DNA from: Streptomyces decoyicus
GTDB taxonomy: Bacteria > Actinomycetota > Actinomycetes > Streptomycetales > Streptomycetaceae
Assembly: GCF_019880305.1 (NCBI RefSeq)
Contig: NZ_CP082301.1
Coordinates: 6,386,001-6,450,000 of the forward strand
Direction: 5' to 3'
DNA: 64,000 bases
Positions 16,833-26,043 of the stretch are shown piece after piece; position 1 is the stretch's first letter, and each line of letters starts with the position of its first letter. The position numbers were made by a program, and so were the translations under genes. Under the pieces are notes generated by a model, which did not search any database, was not told the DNA's origin, and worked only from the letters and a program-made list of their open reading frames with translations.

Positions 16833-17633
16833 ATGAATGATCTCGGCATGACGAAGGAATACGGCCCGATGACTGAGCGCGGCGCGACGAGTGAACGCGA
16901 CACCATGAAGGAACGCGACACCATGAAGGAACGCGGCAATGTCATACGCACCGAACTGGAACGATTCGTTCAGACCCGGGAGTTCAGCTGCCTGGGGGCC
17001 CGCGCCGCACTGAAACGGCACGCCATCACGCATCGGCACTATCGAAGAATGGGCGACGAGGCGTCGGCGGAGGACAACCACCGCGACCTCGTCGACTATG
17101 TCGACACCGTGCGTCCCCTGCTGTCCGCCCAGAGCTTCCGCACCTTCGTCGCGACGTTCGACGAGCCCGGAACGGTGGACGAACGCACCTACGAGGAGCT
17201 CATCTGGCAGCACCTGCAGTTCATGCATGACATCGACAGCCGGACATACGGCCTGGACACGGGCGCGTCCTCCGACCCCGGCCGGCCCAACTTCGGATTC
17301 CACACGGGCGGGCATGCCTTCTTCGTCGTGGGCATGCACCCCGGCTCCTCCCGGGCGAGCCGCCGCTTCACGACGTCGGCGATCGCCTTCAACTCGCTCG
17401 CACAGTTCATGCGCCTCGGTGAGAACTTCTACTCGATGCAGGGCGCGATTCGCAGACGTGAGGCCAAGAACAACGGCTCCGTCAATCCGAGTTTCACCGA
17501 GTACGAGTACGAGGAGCCCGCGCGGCACTTCTCGGGCCGGTTCACGGAAGAAGACTGGAAGTGCCCCTACACCTCACGGCACGCACCGGCTACCGAGGAT
17601 TTCACCGAGGGACTCCTCCAGCACAAGCGGTGA
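16833..17633 (+). CDS. YqcI/YcgG-family haem-dependent oxygenase (GntA-like N-hydroxylase)
   Basis: A 266-residue protein with the full YqcI/YcgG signature: LIWQHLQFMHDIDSRTYG, DPGRPNFGFHTGGHAFFVVG, MHPGSSRASRRF and SGRFTEEDWKCPY near the C-terminus. The HPxSSR histidine is the expected haem ligand. One characterised relative, GntA, hydroxylates an arginine-derived guanidine nitrogen in guanitoxin biosynthesis, so an N-oxygenation role on a small amine is reasonable but unproven. The N-terminus carries a duplicated ERDTMK unit encoded by a 15-bp direct repeat (about 16898-16930). AAGG lies before ATG 16833. No gntB-J genes are nearby. Confidence 0.83.
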   Translation: MNDLGMTKEYGPMTERGATSERDTMKERDTMKERGNVIRTELERFVQTREFSCLGARAALKRHAITHRHYRRMGDEASAEDNHRDLVDYVDTVRPLLSAQSFRTFVATFDEPGTVDERTYEELIWQHLQFMHDIDSRTYGLDTGASSDPGRPNFGFHTGGHAFFVVGMHPGSSRASRRFTTSAIAFNSLAQFMRLGENFYSMQGAIRRREAKNNGSVNPSFTEYEYEEPARHFSGRFTEEDWKCPYTSRHAPATEDFTEGLLQHKR

Positions 17634-17670
17634 GCCCGTACAGACCCCCTTCGGTCACGACGCGGTGTCC

Positions 17671-18648
17671 TTAACGGAGCATCGGGCGGGGTGCCCTTCC
17701 TGAGGACGTGCCGTTCGCCGGCCTTCGCGGAGTCCGGCTGTTGTACCAAACGGCCGCGATCACCACAGCGCAGCCGCATGCCTGGGCCGGTGTGGGGCGT
17801 TCGCCGATGGCGACGCCCAGCCCGAACGCCATGACCGGCTGGAGCAACAACAGCGCGGCGCCGACGTTCGGGGCCAGCGCGGGCAGGGCGGTGGTGATCA
17901 GCAGCCAGGCCAGGACTTGGCCGACAAGAGCCAGGATGATCAGCCAACCCCAGGCGGTCCGGCCCAGGTTGAGGTCGATCCCCGTCCACAGGACGCCCAT
18001 CACCGCAGCCGTCACGGCGGCCGCGGCGGTCGATAGGCACACCGGTGAGACGGTGTGCTCCCGGCCGCCGCCCAGCCGCATCAGGAACAGGTAGCCCGCG
18101 TACGCCACACCCGCCGCCGTCCCGAACGTCACACCGGCGACCGGATCGCTGCCGGGCTGCGGATGCCCGATCGCGCCGCTCGCGAGCGCTACACCCGCCA
18201 GCATCAACGGGGCCATCAGGACAAAGCGCCCGGACAGCCTGGTGCCCGACACCAGCCGTGCGAGCAGTGGGAAGAACACGACCTGGATGTTCAGCAACAC
18301 CGTGGCGACCGAGGCGCCGACGGTGAGGACGGCGGCCGCCCAGAACACCATGTCGACGCCGAGGAGCACCCCTGCCCCGATGTCCATCATCCGGTAGCGC
18401 AGCGGCCGGACTCCGACCCTGCGGCACTCCCGCACGGCGAGCGGCACCAGCACGAGCAGGGCCAGCGCACAGCGCAGAAACGCCGCCGTCCCCGCGTTCG
18501 CCCCCGACAGCTTCACGAACACGGCCGAGGCCGAGATGCAGGCGGACCCTGCGACGGCCGCCACGACCGGATGGACCGTACCGCCGGCCGTCCGCCGCTC
18601 GTCACGTACGGCGGGTCGTACGGACAGGCTCTTCTCATCCCTCGTCAT
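17671..18648 (-). CDS. EamA/DMT-family exporter
   Basis: Drug/metabolite transporter of 325 residues with about ten membrane helices in two EamA repeats. Examples are AVFVKLSGANAGTAAFLRCA, MVFWAAAVLTVGASVATVLL and the second-half block LLLLQPVMAFGLGVAIGERP, which is the conserved late EamA segment. It probably exports an amino acid or small metabolite. ATG 18648 is preferred over the longer frame. It is divergent from a LysR-type gene 74 nt away, the usual layout for a self-regulated exporter. Confidence 0.87.
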   Translation of the reverse strand: MTRDEKSLSVRPAVRDERRTAGGTVHPVVAAVAGSACISASAVFVKLSGANAGTAAFLRCALALLVLVPLAVRECRRVGVRPLRYRMMDIGAGVLLGVDMVFWAAAVLTVGASVATVLLNIQVVFFPLLARLVSGTRLSGRFVLMAPLMLAGVALASGAIGHPQPGSDPVAGVTFGTAAGVAYAGYLFLMRLGGGREHTVSPVCLSTAAAAVTAAVMGVLWTGIDLNLGRTAWGWLIILALVGQVLAWLLITTALPALAPNVGAALLLLQPVMAFGLGVAIGERPTPAQACGCAVVIAAVWYNSRTPRRPANGTSSGRAPRPMLR

Positions 18649-18731
18649 GAAAGCCACTGTGCCTGGCGAGATCCATAACAAAAAGCGTTGATTCAATGCC
18701 AATACTCGGTAGCATCCGTTGCGTGTTCAGT

Positions 18732-19675
18732 ATGGAAAGACTTCGCGCCCTGGCCGCGGTGGCCGACCACGGGTCGATCGCCCAGGCCGCCCGTACGTTG
18801 CACATGACCGCCTCAGGGGTCTCGCAGCAACTCGCCAAGCTGGAGCGGGAGGCCGGGCACCGTCTCCTGGAACCGCAGGGCCGCAGCGTCCGCCTCACCC
18901 ACGCCGGCCGGGTCCTGGCCGGCCACGCCGACCGGCTGCTCGCCCAACTCGCCACCGCCCAGAGCGACCTGGCCGACCTGGGCGACGAGGTGCTGGGCCC
19001 GCTGCGGATCGGCGGCGTGGGCAGTGCCGTCCGTACCCTGCTGCCCGACGCGCTGGCCGCCCTCACCACCGACCACCCCCGGCTCACCCCGACGGTGGTC
19101 GACGGGGAGGCCGTCGACCTGGTGCCTCAGCTGCTCAACGGCGAACTCGATCTGCTGCTGATCGAGAGCTGGGCCAATCGCCCGGTCTCCGTCCCCGAGG
19201 GCGTCACGCTGCGCACTCTGGTCAGCGAGGACGTTTACGTCGCCCTGTCCGAGCGGCATCCGCTCAGCGACCGTGAAACCGTCGACCTGGCCGATCTCAC
19301 GGGCACGGCGTGGGCCTGCTGCCCACCGGGCACCGCGCCGCACGAAGCCCTCGTCCAGGCGCTGCGTACCCGTGGCGTCGAGCCCGAATCCGCTACCTCC
19401 TCGCCGACCACCTCACCCAACTCTCCCTGGTCGCCCGGAATCTCACCGCGTCCCTCGTCCCCGCCATGTCCCGCCACCCCGCCCCGCCCGGCGTACGGTT
19501 CCTGGCCACCCGTCCGGCTCTGCGCCGCGACATCCGGGCCGCCTGGCTCACGCGCGCACAGAGCCCGCCGGTACGCGCCTGCGTCGCCGCGATCGAGGCG
19601 CACCGGCAGGACAGCGGCGGTATCCGCCCGGACGGAGGAGGGCCTCCGGAAGCCGTAAACCGGACGGCCCGGTAG
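18732..19675 (+). pseudogene. LysR-family regulator, single-base frameshift
   Basis: The N-terminal LysR helix-turn-helix is intact: MERLRALAAVADHGSIAQAA, RTLHMTASGVSQQLAKLERE. The effector domain follows through VEPE near 19385. There the frame changes: the expected continuation IRYLLADHLTQLSLVARNLT is read in the +1-shifted frame and runs to a stop at 19675. Inserting one A in the AA run at 19387-19388 restores a normal protein of about 315 residues. Either a real inactivating deletion or a sequencing error. The start may instead be GTG 18723. It should control the divergent DMT exporter. Confidence 0.85.
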
Positions 19676-19797
19676 CCGCAAGCGCCGCCACCCGGCCCGA
19701 CGGCAGGGGACATGCCGCCGACGGCGTAATGGCCGGGTTGGGCTGTCTGGCCGCGTCAGGCTGTGGCTTCTTGATCACGGTCGCGTCAGGAGCCCGT

Positions 19798-21000
19798 GTG
19801 GACAGGTGGGGTGAGCGGATCTTCCAGCGGATCGATCGTGGCCGCCGGCCGGGCCGCAGGGCCGGGGAGCTCGCGGAGATCGCCGACAACAGTGGCTTCG
19901 TGGTGCCCCGCACGCCCGCATGGATGCGCTGGCTGCCGGCCGCCTATGTCGCCTTCGTCATGCTGCTGGAAACCCTCGCCCCCACACCGTGGGCGGTCAG
20001 CTTTCTGCTCATTGCCCTGCCGGTGATCGCGGCGTACGCCCTCGGTCCGGTCGGCGTCGCGGCCTTCACGGTCTGTGCGATCGTGCTGGAAGGGGTGGTG
20101 GCCGGGACGCCGTGCTGCACCGGCCACAACCTGCACCAGTTGTGGGAGACCCACCATGTCGCCGCCTATATCGCCACCGGCCTGGTCGGCATCCTCGGCG
20201 TGGCGCTGGCTGCCCACCGGCGCCGCCAGGAGCAGCACCTGGTGCGTGCCAACTCGCTGGCCGAGGCCCTGATGCGTACGCTGCTGCGCCCGGTGCCGCA
20301 CCGGGTCGGACAGACACTCGCCGCCGGCCTCTACCGGTCCGGCGAGGTCGGCACCATGGTCGGCGGCGACCTCTACGACATCCGCGCCACCCCGTCCGGT
20401 GAGCGCGCCATCATCGGCGACGTCCGCGGCAAGGGGCTCCAGGCCGTCCGCACGGTCGCCGACATCCTCGGCAGCTTCCGCGAGGCCGTCTACGACCCCG
20501 GCGGCCTGCCCGCCGTCGCCGCCCGTATGGAACGCCGTCTGGTCCGTGAGGCCGAAGAGCTCCCCGACGACGAGCTGTTCGTCACCGCCGTCCTGGTCGA
20601 GTACGACGCCCCGGCCCACCGGGTCACGATCGTCAACCAGGGGCATATCGAGCCGGTTCTGATCTCCCGCGGTGAGGTGACGGCCCTGACCGGGCCGCCC
20701 GCGCTTCCCCTCGGCCTGGGCCCCCTGGCCGAGGAGATCCCCGTCGCCTACACCCACCGCTTCCACCCGGGCGACGTCCTTCTCCTCTGCACGGACGGCC
20801 TGATCGAGGCCCGCGACCACACCGGCGCCTTCTACCCCCTGCTCGACCGCCTCCGCCACCGTTTCTCCGACGGGTGCGACCCCGGCCCCGACGACGTCAT
20901 CGACTTCCTCAACACCGACCTGCCCCGCCACACCCGCGTCTTCCACGACGACGTCGCCATCCTGGCCCTCGCGCCGTACGACGACGGCGAGCTGCCGTAG
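19798..21000 (+). CDS. SpoIIE-type PP2C protein phosphatase with membrane domain
   Basis: A 400-residue membrane-bound serine phosphatase. Three or four hydrophobic helices lie at about 42-145 (AAYVAFVMLLETLAP, FLLIALPVIAAYALGPVGVA, AAYIATGLVGILGVALAAHR). The C-terminal PPM/SpoIIE domain follows with GGDLYDI and IGDVRGKG metal-site motifs and DDVAIL near the end. Relatives dephosphorylate STAS antagonists in sigma partner switching. GTG 19798 has CAGGAG 5 nt upstream; the upstream open frame overlaps the LysR gene and is not homologous. Confidence 0.88.
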   Translation: MDRWGERIFQRIDRGRRPGRRAGELAEIADNSGFVVPRTPAWMRWLPAAYVAFVMLLETLAPTPWAVSFLLIALPVIAAYALGPVGVAAFTVCAIVLEGVVAGTPCCTGHNLHQLWETHHVAAYIATGLVGILGVALAAHRRRQEQHLVRANSLAEALMRTLLRPVPHRVGQTLAAGLYRSGEVGTMVGGDLYDIRATPSGERAIIGDVRGKGLQAVRTVADILGSFREAVYDPGGLPAVAARMERRLVREAEELPDDELFVTAVLVEYDAPAHRVTIVNQGHIEPVLISRGEVTALTGPPALPLGLGPLAEEIPVAYTHRFHPGDVLLLCTDGLIEARDHTGAFYPLLDRLRHRFSDGCDPGPDDVIDFLNTDLPRHTRVFHDDVAILALAPYDDGELP

Positions 21001-21168
21001 CAGGGCCGGAGGGCGGAGGGCGGAGGGCGGAGGGTTGTGGGTGGAGGTCGGAGGGTGGCCGGATGGTGGGTGGCCGGATGGTGGGACAGGGGCTGTGTGC
21101 CGGGTGAGGGTGTGACGGGTCACCGACGGACCGCGAGACCATCCGTAGCGCGCGGCCGCTCGTAGGGC

Positions 21169-21714
21169 TCAGTCGCTCTGGTGGGCCTCGCGGGCCGCGT
21201 CCACGAAGTCCTCCAGCGCCGCCCAGAAGGGGCTGTAGGCGGCATCGAATGCGTCGCGGCGGTCGGCGTCGCCGGAGGGGTCGGCGCTGAGGGCCGCGTA
21301 GAAGGGGCGGGTCGCTTTCTGGAGGGCGAGTGCCGCGGCGGCGGCCGAGGCCGGGCCCTCCAGTTCGACGACGCGTGCGCAGCGACGGATCTTCGCGTAC
21401 TCGGCGACCTCACGGTCCCGCAGTGCGCCGAGTGCGGTGGTACGGGCGGCGGAGCCGGGCAGCCGGAGCGTGGCGGAGATCTCCCAGAACAACTCGCCCA
21501 TCCGGTGGGTCTGTTCGATCAGGTCCAGGTAGGCGGTGCGCCGGCTCTCCCGTAGTCGTTCGGCGCGCTGTGAGCGTGCGGCGGTCTCGGCCTGAATTTT
21601 GGCGGCCCGGGTGCTGCCGCGGCTGGTGACCCAACTGGCGAGCACCGCCGTACCGCCGGTCACCGCCGCGATCGCCAGAGTCCACCACGTGCTGTCGCCC
21701 ACGCGCCGCACCAT
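21169..21714 (-). CDS. Hypothetical single-pass membrane protein
   Basis: A 181-residue protein with one N-terminal helix (STWWTLAIAAVTGGTAVLAS) followed by a long charged, probably helical cytoplasmic region (KIQAETAARSQRAERLRESR, DLIEQTHRMGELFWEISATL). Not recognised further. Similar membrane-tethered coiled proteins are common and unnamed in streptomycetes. The ATG lacks a strong ribosome site, and a GTG one codon downstream is an alternative. Short G-rich repeats (about 21005-21095) separate it from the SpoIIE gene. Confidence 0.6.
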   Translation of the reverse strand: MVRRVGDSTWWTLAIAAVTGGTAVLASWVTSRGSTRAAKIQAETAARSQRAERLRESRRTAYLDLIEQTHRMGELFWEISATLRLPGSAARTTALGALRDREVAEYAKIRRCARVVELEGPASAAAAALALQKATRPFYAALSADPSGDADRRDAFDAAYSPFWAALEDFVDAAREAHQSD

Positions 21715-21772
21715 ACCGAGCCGCCCCGGCGCACCGGCCGCCGGGTGTGCGGCCGGTGCGTCTCGACCGCCG

Positions 21773-22885
21773 CTACGACGGGAAGTCGCCCGGCGGCACC
21801 GTACTCGTGGACGCATTGCCGCCGATGACCTTGTTCAGGGTGAACGTCAGCACCGTGTACTGCGTCCCGCCCGCCACCCGCACCGTCCGGAAGTTCGCCT
21901 TGTCGTCGAACTTCTCGAAGCTGCACTGGCGGGTGAACGAGTTCTTCGCGCTGTTCCAGTCCTCGCCGGTGGTGAAGTACACCGTGTAGGAGCCGCTGTT
22001 GACGCTGCGGACGGTGGCGTCGGAGCCCTTGCGTACGTATACGGAGAACGCCGTTTGTGTGCCGCGGGTCAGCGTCACCACCGCATCGGAGCCCGTCCCG
22101 TTCCTGACGGTGAGCCGCCCCAGACCGCCCCGGCTGCCGTCGCGGACGAAGGCACCGTTCCCCAGTCGTCGGTGCTTGGCCTGCTCCGTACGCGGCAGTC
22201 GCAGGGTGGCGTCGTAACCGAGGGCGGTGAGCGCGTGTCCGGCCTCCTTGACGCTCTGCGGGCCCCGGGCCGTACCGAGTTCGACGCGTGGTGAGGTGGC
22301 GCAGCGGCCGCCGGTGCCGCGAGCGCTCTTGAGATCCTGCCCCAACGCCCTCAGGGCGCCGACTAGTTGACTGTTCCCGGCGATGGCGTTGTCCGGCGTG
22401 GCTACGGTTTGCAGGGTCATCGCGGCCGTATCGGCCTTGGCCGCCGCCGTGTCCAGCGCCTTGTTCAGCGAACCGCCTTCGTGCGCTCGGTCGACCGCGC
22501 GCAGTGCACTGTCGAGCGGTCCGAGGGTGCCGGTGAGGGCGTGGCGGTAGGCGGCCGGGTCGACGGTCGGTGTCTGGCTCGGGGACGGTGCCGAACCGGC
22601 CGACGAGCTGCTGGAGCCGCCCGCCGTACCGCGGCTTTCCCCATCCGACGAACAGGCCGCCAGTGGCAGCACGAGAGCGAGGGCCGCCGTGCCGAGGACG
22701 GCGGCCCGGCCTCCGCCGCGGTGCCGTCGGGTCCGTCGAGTGGGTCGGGTCCGTTGCGTCAGTTGCGGTAGGTGCGTCAGGTGTGTCACCTGCGTGGTGG
22801 TGGCGGTGCGGCTCGTGTCGTCCGCCGGTGTTCCGTCCGTGATCGTCGCTGTCTCGTCCGTTGTGCGCGCAGAGGTGTACCTCAC
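21773..22885 (-). CDS. Probable lipoprotein of unknown function
   Basis: The reverse product has a long basic N-terminus, a hydrophobic core (AAVLGTAALALVLPLAACSS) with a lipobox LAAC, then a Ser/Gly/Pro linker and a C-terminal beta-rich domain (VVTLTRGTQTAFSVYVRKGS, YTVYFTTGEDWNSAKNSFTR). It is therefore likely exported and lipidated, with about 310 mature residues. The stretch between start and signal peptide contains Thr/His-rich repeats (THLTHLPQLTQRTRPTRRTR), which is unusual. GTG 22885 behind a GGGGGA site is one choice; ATG at 22921 is another. Function unknown. Confidence 0.68.
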   Translation of the reverse strand: MRYTSARTTDETATITDGTPADDTSRTATTTQVTHLTHLPQLTQRTRPTRRTRRHRGGGRAAVLGTAALALVLPLAACSSDGESRGTAGGSSSSSAGSAPSPSQTPTVDPAAYRHALTGTLGPLDSALRAVDRAHEGGSLNKALDTAAAKADTAAMTLQTVATPDNAIAGNSQLVGALRALGQDLKSARGTGGRCATSPRVELGTARGPQSVKEAGHALTALGYDATLRLPRTEQAKHRRLGNGAFVRDGSRGGLGRLTVRNGTGSDAVVTLTRGTQTAFSVYVRKGSDATVRSVNSGSYTVYFTTGEDWNSAKNSFTRQCSFEKFDDKANFRTVRVAGGTQYTVLTFTLNKVIGGNASTSTVPPGDFPS

Positions 22886-23067
22886 GATGAGTCCCCCGAT
22901 TCCCCCGGTATCCCCCGACATCCGGCAACTGCCGAAACAATCAGGCTTCTCCGCCCACAGGTGACTGTCAAGGCCGTTGAACGGGGCGCCAGTTCCGAGA
23001 AATCCATCGGAATTCCTGCTTCCGCACCCGTGCGCCGGTCACCTGCGCGTATGTAGAGTCCCCTGCC

Positions 23068-23916
23068 ATGGCAGCGCTGAATGATCTTCTCCCCAAGGCG
23101 GCCGTACGCCTGGACGTCCGGGTGGCGGACTGGCAGGAAGCGATACGTGCGGCGGGCGGGTTGTTGGTGGAGACGGGTGCCACCACCGACGGCTACACCG
23201 CGGAGATGATCCGTAATGTCGAGGAGAACGGGCCGTACCTCGTCATCGCACCCGGCTTCGCCTTCGCCCATGCCCGTCCCTCGCCCGCCGTGCTCCGGAC
23301 CGGAATGTCCTGGGTCCGCCTGGAACAACCGGTGGAATTCGGCCATGAGGCGAACGACCCGGTGCATCTGGTCGTGGGACTCGCCGCCGAGGACTCCGGG
23401 GCACATACGGCGGCGATGGCCGCACTCGCTCAGCTGCTCGCCGACCCGGCGACGGCACAGGCCCTTCAGGACGCGACGGATACGGAGGCGCTGCTTGCGG
23501 TGCTCGCCGGGCCGGACGGGGAGCGCGATGACCGGGGGCAGGAGGAGACCGTACGTGAGCAGGACGGAGACGAGCGGCGGGCCGGGAACGGGCGCCGGGC
23601 CGGGGACGGGCAGCCCGTACCCGAGAAGGCCGTACACAAGATCCTTACGGTGTGCGGCAATGGTGTGGGCACGAGTCTGTTCCTGAAGAACACGCTGGAG
23701 CAGGTGCTCGACCGCTGGGGCTGGTCCCGCCATGTGACGGTGGAGGCGACCGACACCATTTCGGCCAAGGGCAAGGCGTCCGAGGCCGTCGCGATCCTCA
23801 CCTCCCGGGAGATCGCCAGGACGCTGGGCGAGATCGGCGTACCGGTGAAGGTCGTCGGGGACTTCACCAGCGGCGCCGAGGTCGACCGCATACTCCGCGA
23901 CACCTATGACGTCTGA
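23068..23916 (+). CDS. PTS ascorbate-type EIIA-EIIB fusion
   Basis: Phosphotransfer protein of 282 residues carrying two PTS domains. Residues 1-150 form an EIIA of the mannitol/ascorbate class with active His68 in GFAFAHARP. A charged linker rich in Glu, Arg and Gly (about 150-190) follows. Residues 191-282 form an EIIB of the ascorbate/galactitol class with active Cys196 in LTVCGNGVGTSL. It would pass phosphate from HPr to the sugar bound by the EIIC encoded downstream. In enteric bacteria these domains are separate (UlaC, UlaB). Confidence 0.88.
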   Translation: MAALNDLLPKAAVRLDVRVADWQEAIRAAGGLLVETGATTDGYTAEMIRNVEENGPYLVIAPGFAFAHARPSPAVLRTGMSWVRLEQPVEFGHEANDPVHLVVGLAAEDSGAHTAAMAALAQLLADPATAQALQDATDTEALLAVLAGPDGERDDRGQEETVREQDGDERRAGNGRRAGDGQPVPEKAVHKILTVCGNGVGTSLFLKNTLEQVLDRWGWSRHVTVEATDTISAKGKASEAVAILTSREIARTLGEIGVPVKVVGDFTSGAEVDRILRDTYDV

Positions 23917-24190
23917 GTGTGGCGTCCGAGTGCGGCCGACGTGCGAGGGCGGCGTCCGAGTCCGGCCGGCCTGCGAGGGCGTCGTGCGGGACCGGTGTCC
24001 GGGACCGGCCGCTCATGCTGGTCCCCGAGACCGGCCGCGCATGGATGGCCACCGAGATACGACGTCTGGCCCATGCCGACCGGGTAACCAAGGCCGAGGC
24101 GCGGCACCCGGAACGCACGCCCGCCATACGGCACCTGAACTACGACGCCGGACGGACCACGCGGACGTATCGCAGGCGACATGCAATGCC

Positions 24191-24246
24191 TGACACGCCA
24201 CGTCTGACACGCCACGTCTGACACGCCACGTCTGACACGCCACGCC
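24191..24246. repeat. 14-bp tandem repeat (TGACACGCCACGTC x 4)
   Basis: Four adjacent copies, the last with one change, followed by diverged CGCCTGAC units to about 24300. They lie in the 425-nt gap between the PTS EIIA-EIIB gene and EIIC, where I see no gene. The left part of the gap also has a duplicated GCGAGGGCGKCGTCCGAGT unit near 23925-23975. Confidence 0.8.
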
Positions 24247-24341
24247 TGACGTACAGCGCCTGACCTGAAACGCCTGACATACGACGCCTGACACCCACCA
24301 CGCCCCATCCCAGCGTCAGAGCCGGAGGACGGACAGCCACC

Positions 24342-25904
24342 ATGGACTGGCTCATATCCCTCGCCACGTTTCTCGTGAACGAGATCCTCAGCCAACCCGC
24401 GTATCTGATCGGCCTGATCACGGCGGCGGGCCTGATCGCGCTGAAGAAGACCGCAGGTCAAGTGGTCGGCGGTGCCATCAAGGCGACGCTCGGCTTTCTG
24501 CTGATCGGCGCCGGAGCGGGGCTGGTGGTCAGCTCCCTCGCCCCGCTGGGCGGCATGATCCAGGGCGCGACCGGCGCGCACGGTGTGATCCCGACCAACG
24601 AGGCCATCGTCGGGATCGCCCAGGCGCAGTTCGGCGCCCGAGTCGCCTGGCTGATGATCCTCGGCTTTGCGGTCGCCCTGATACTGGCCCGCTTCACACC
24701 CCTGCGGTACGTCTTCCTCACCGGCCATCACATGCTCTTCATGGCCACCCTGCTGACCATGGTCCTGGCGACCTCCGGCCGGTCCTCGGTGAGTGTGGTG
24801 GTCGTCGGCGGACTGCTGCTGGGCATTCTGCTGGTGGCGATGCCGGCCTTCGCGCATCCGTGGACCAAGCGCATCACGGGAAACAACAGCATCGCCATCG
24901 GCCACTTCGGCACCGCCGGGTACATCGTCGCGGGCGCCACCGGGCAACTCGTCGGCAAGCGCAGCCGCAGCACCGAGGACATGAAGCTGCCCGAGGGCCT
25001 GCGCTTTCTGCGGGACTCGATGGTCGCCACGGCGCTGTCCATGGTGCTGATCCACGTCACCATGTCGCTGGTCTATCTGGCCCGGGCGGGCCGGGCGACG
25101 GCGTTCAAGGCGTTCGCGGCCGACGGCGGCAGCGCGGCCGGGGACCTCGGCAACTACGTCATGCAGTCCGTCATGCAAGGTCTGCAGTTCGGGATCGCGG
25201 TAGCGGTGATCCTCTTCGGCGTCCGTACGATCCTGGGCGAACTGGTCCCGGCGTTCCAGGGCATCGCCGGCAAGCTCGTACCGGGCGCGGTGCCGTCCCT
25301 CGACGCCCCGATCGTCTTCCCGTACGCACAGAACGCCGTGCTCATCGGCTTTCTCGCCAGCTTCGTCGGCGGCCTGGTCAGCCTCGCTCTGCTCACCTGG
25401 GTGGGCCACCCGGCGCTCGGCCTCGCGCTGGTCCTGCCGGGGCTGGTACCGCACTTCTTCACGGGTGGCGCGGCCGGCGTCTACGGCAATGCCACCGGCG
25501 GCCGACGCGGTGCGGTCGTCGGCGCCTTCCTGAACGGTGTGCTGATCACGTTCCTGCCCGCGCTGCTGCTCAAGGTGCTCGGTGCGTTCGGCAAGGAGAA
25601 CACCACGTTCGGCGACGCCGACTTCGGCTGGTTCGGCACCCTGATCGGCAACGCCGCCAAGGCGGGCGCCACCGGCGGCAGCATCCTGATGCTGGCCCTC
25701 GGCGCCGTGCTCCTGGGCGGCGCGATCCTCTTCCAGAAGCGGGTCGTGGACACCGGCTGGGACCCGGGTGCCCGCCGCGATGCCTTCCTGCCGCGCACGG
25801 CTGCGGCGGCCTCCGAAACGGACCCGGAGCCGACCCGGGACCACGCGAAGATCGCGCCGCCGGCCGGGGCGCCGACGCCGCCACCGCCTCCCGAAGGGAG
25901 CTGA
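24342..25904 (+). CDS. PTS ascorbate transporter subunit EIIC (UlaA/SgaT type)
   Basis: Integral membrane permease of 520 residues with about eleven helices. The N-terminus MDWLISLATFLVNEILSQPA, the TGHHMLFMATLL segment, GNNSIAIGHFGTAGYIV and the late IVFPYAQNAVLIGFLASFV and PHFFTGGAAGVYGNATGGRR motifs are those of UlaA. It brings in and, with the upstream EIIA-EIIB, phosphorylates L-ascorbate or a related sugar acid. GGAGGACGG is 13 nt from the ATG. The C-terminal 45 residues are a proline-rich tail. No ula catabolic genes are adjacent. Confidence 0.9.
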   Translation: MDWLISLATFLVNEILSQPAYLIGLITAAGLIALKKTAGQVVGGAIKATLGFLLIGAGAGLVVSSLAPLGGMIQGATGAHGVIPTNEAIVGIAQAQFGARVAWLMILGFAVALILARFTPLRYVFLTGHHMLFMATLLTMVLATSGRSSVSVVVVGGLLLGILLVAMPAFAHPWTKRITGNNSIAIGHFGTAGYIVAGATGQLVGKRSRSTEDMKLPEGLRFLRDSMVATALSMVLIHVTMSLVYLARAGRATAFKAFAADGGSAAGDLGNYVMQSVMQGLQFGIAVAVILFGVRTILGELVPAFQGIAGKLVPGAVPSLDAPIVFPYAQNAVLIGFLASFVGGLVSLALLTWVGHPALGLALVLPGLVPHFFTGGAAGVYGNATGGRRGAVVGAFLNGVLITFLPALLLKVLGAFGKENTTFGDADFGWFGTLIGNAAKAGATGGSILMLALGAVLLGGAILFQKRVVDTGWDPGARRDAFLPRTAAAASETDPEPTRDHAKIAPPAGAPTPPPPPEGS

Positions 25905-26043
25905 GCCGGTCCGTGCCGGGCGCAAGCCCCCCGTGCGCACGGCTCGTAAGGCTCGTACGGCCCGGCTTCCGGCTGGGCCGTTCGGATGCCCCGTGCCGCG
26001 CGCGTCCCGGCCACTGCCTCTCACTCAGAACTAAAATCGGACC

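Noticed and set aside
24191..24246. Regular repeats taken at first as a possible CRISPR array
   Set aside because: The units are directly adjacent 14-mers without spacers, and there are no cas genes. Other arrays in the window are likewise simple tandem repeats.
23904..26024. A 706-codon minus-strand frame opposite the PTS EIIC gene
   Set aside because: It is the antisense of a conserved membrane protein, is extremely rich in Asp/Glu/Gln/Arg/His, and spans the repeat array. No domain or start signal.
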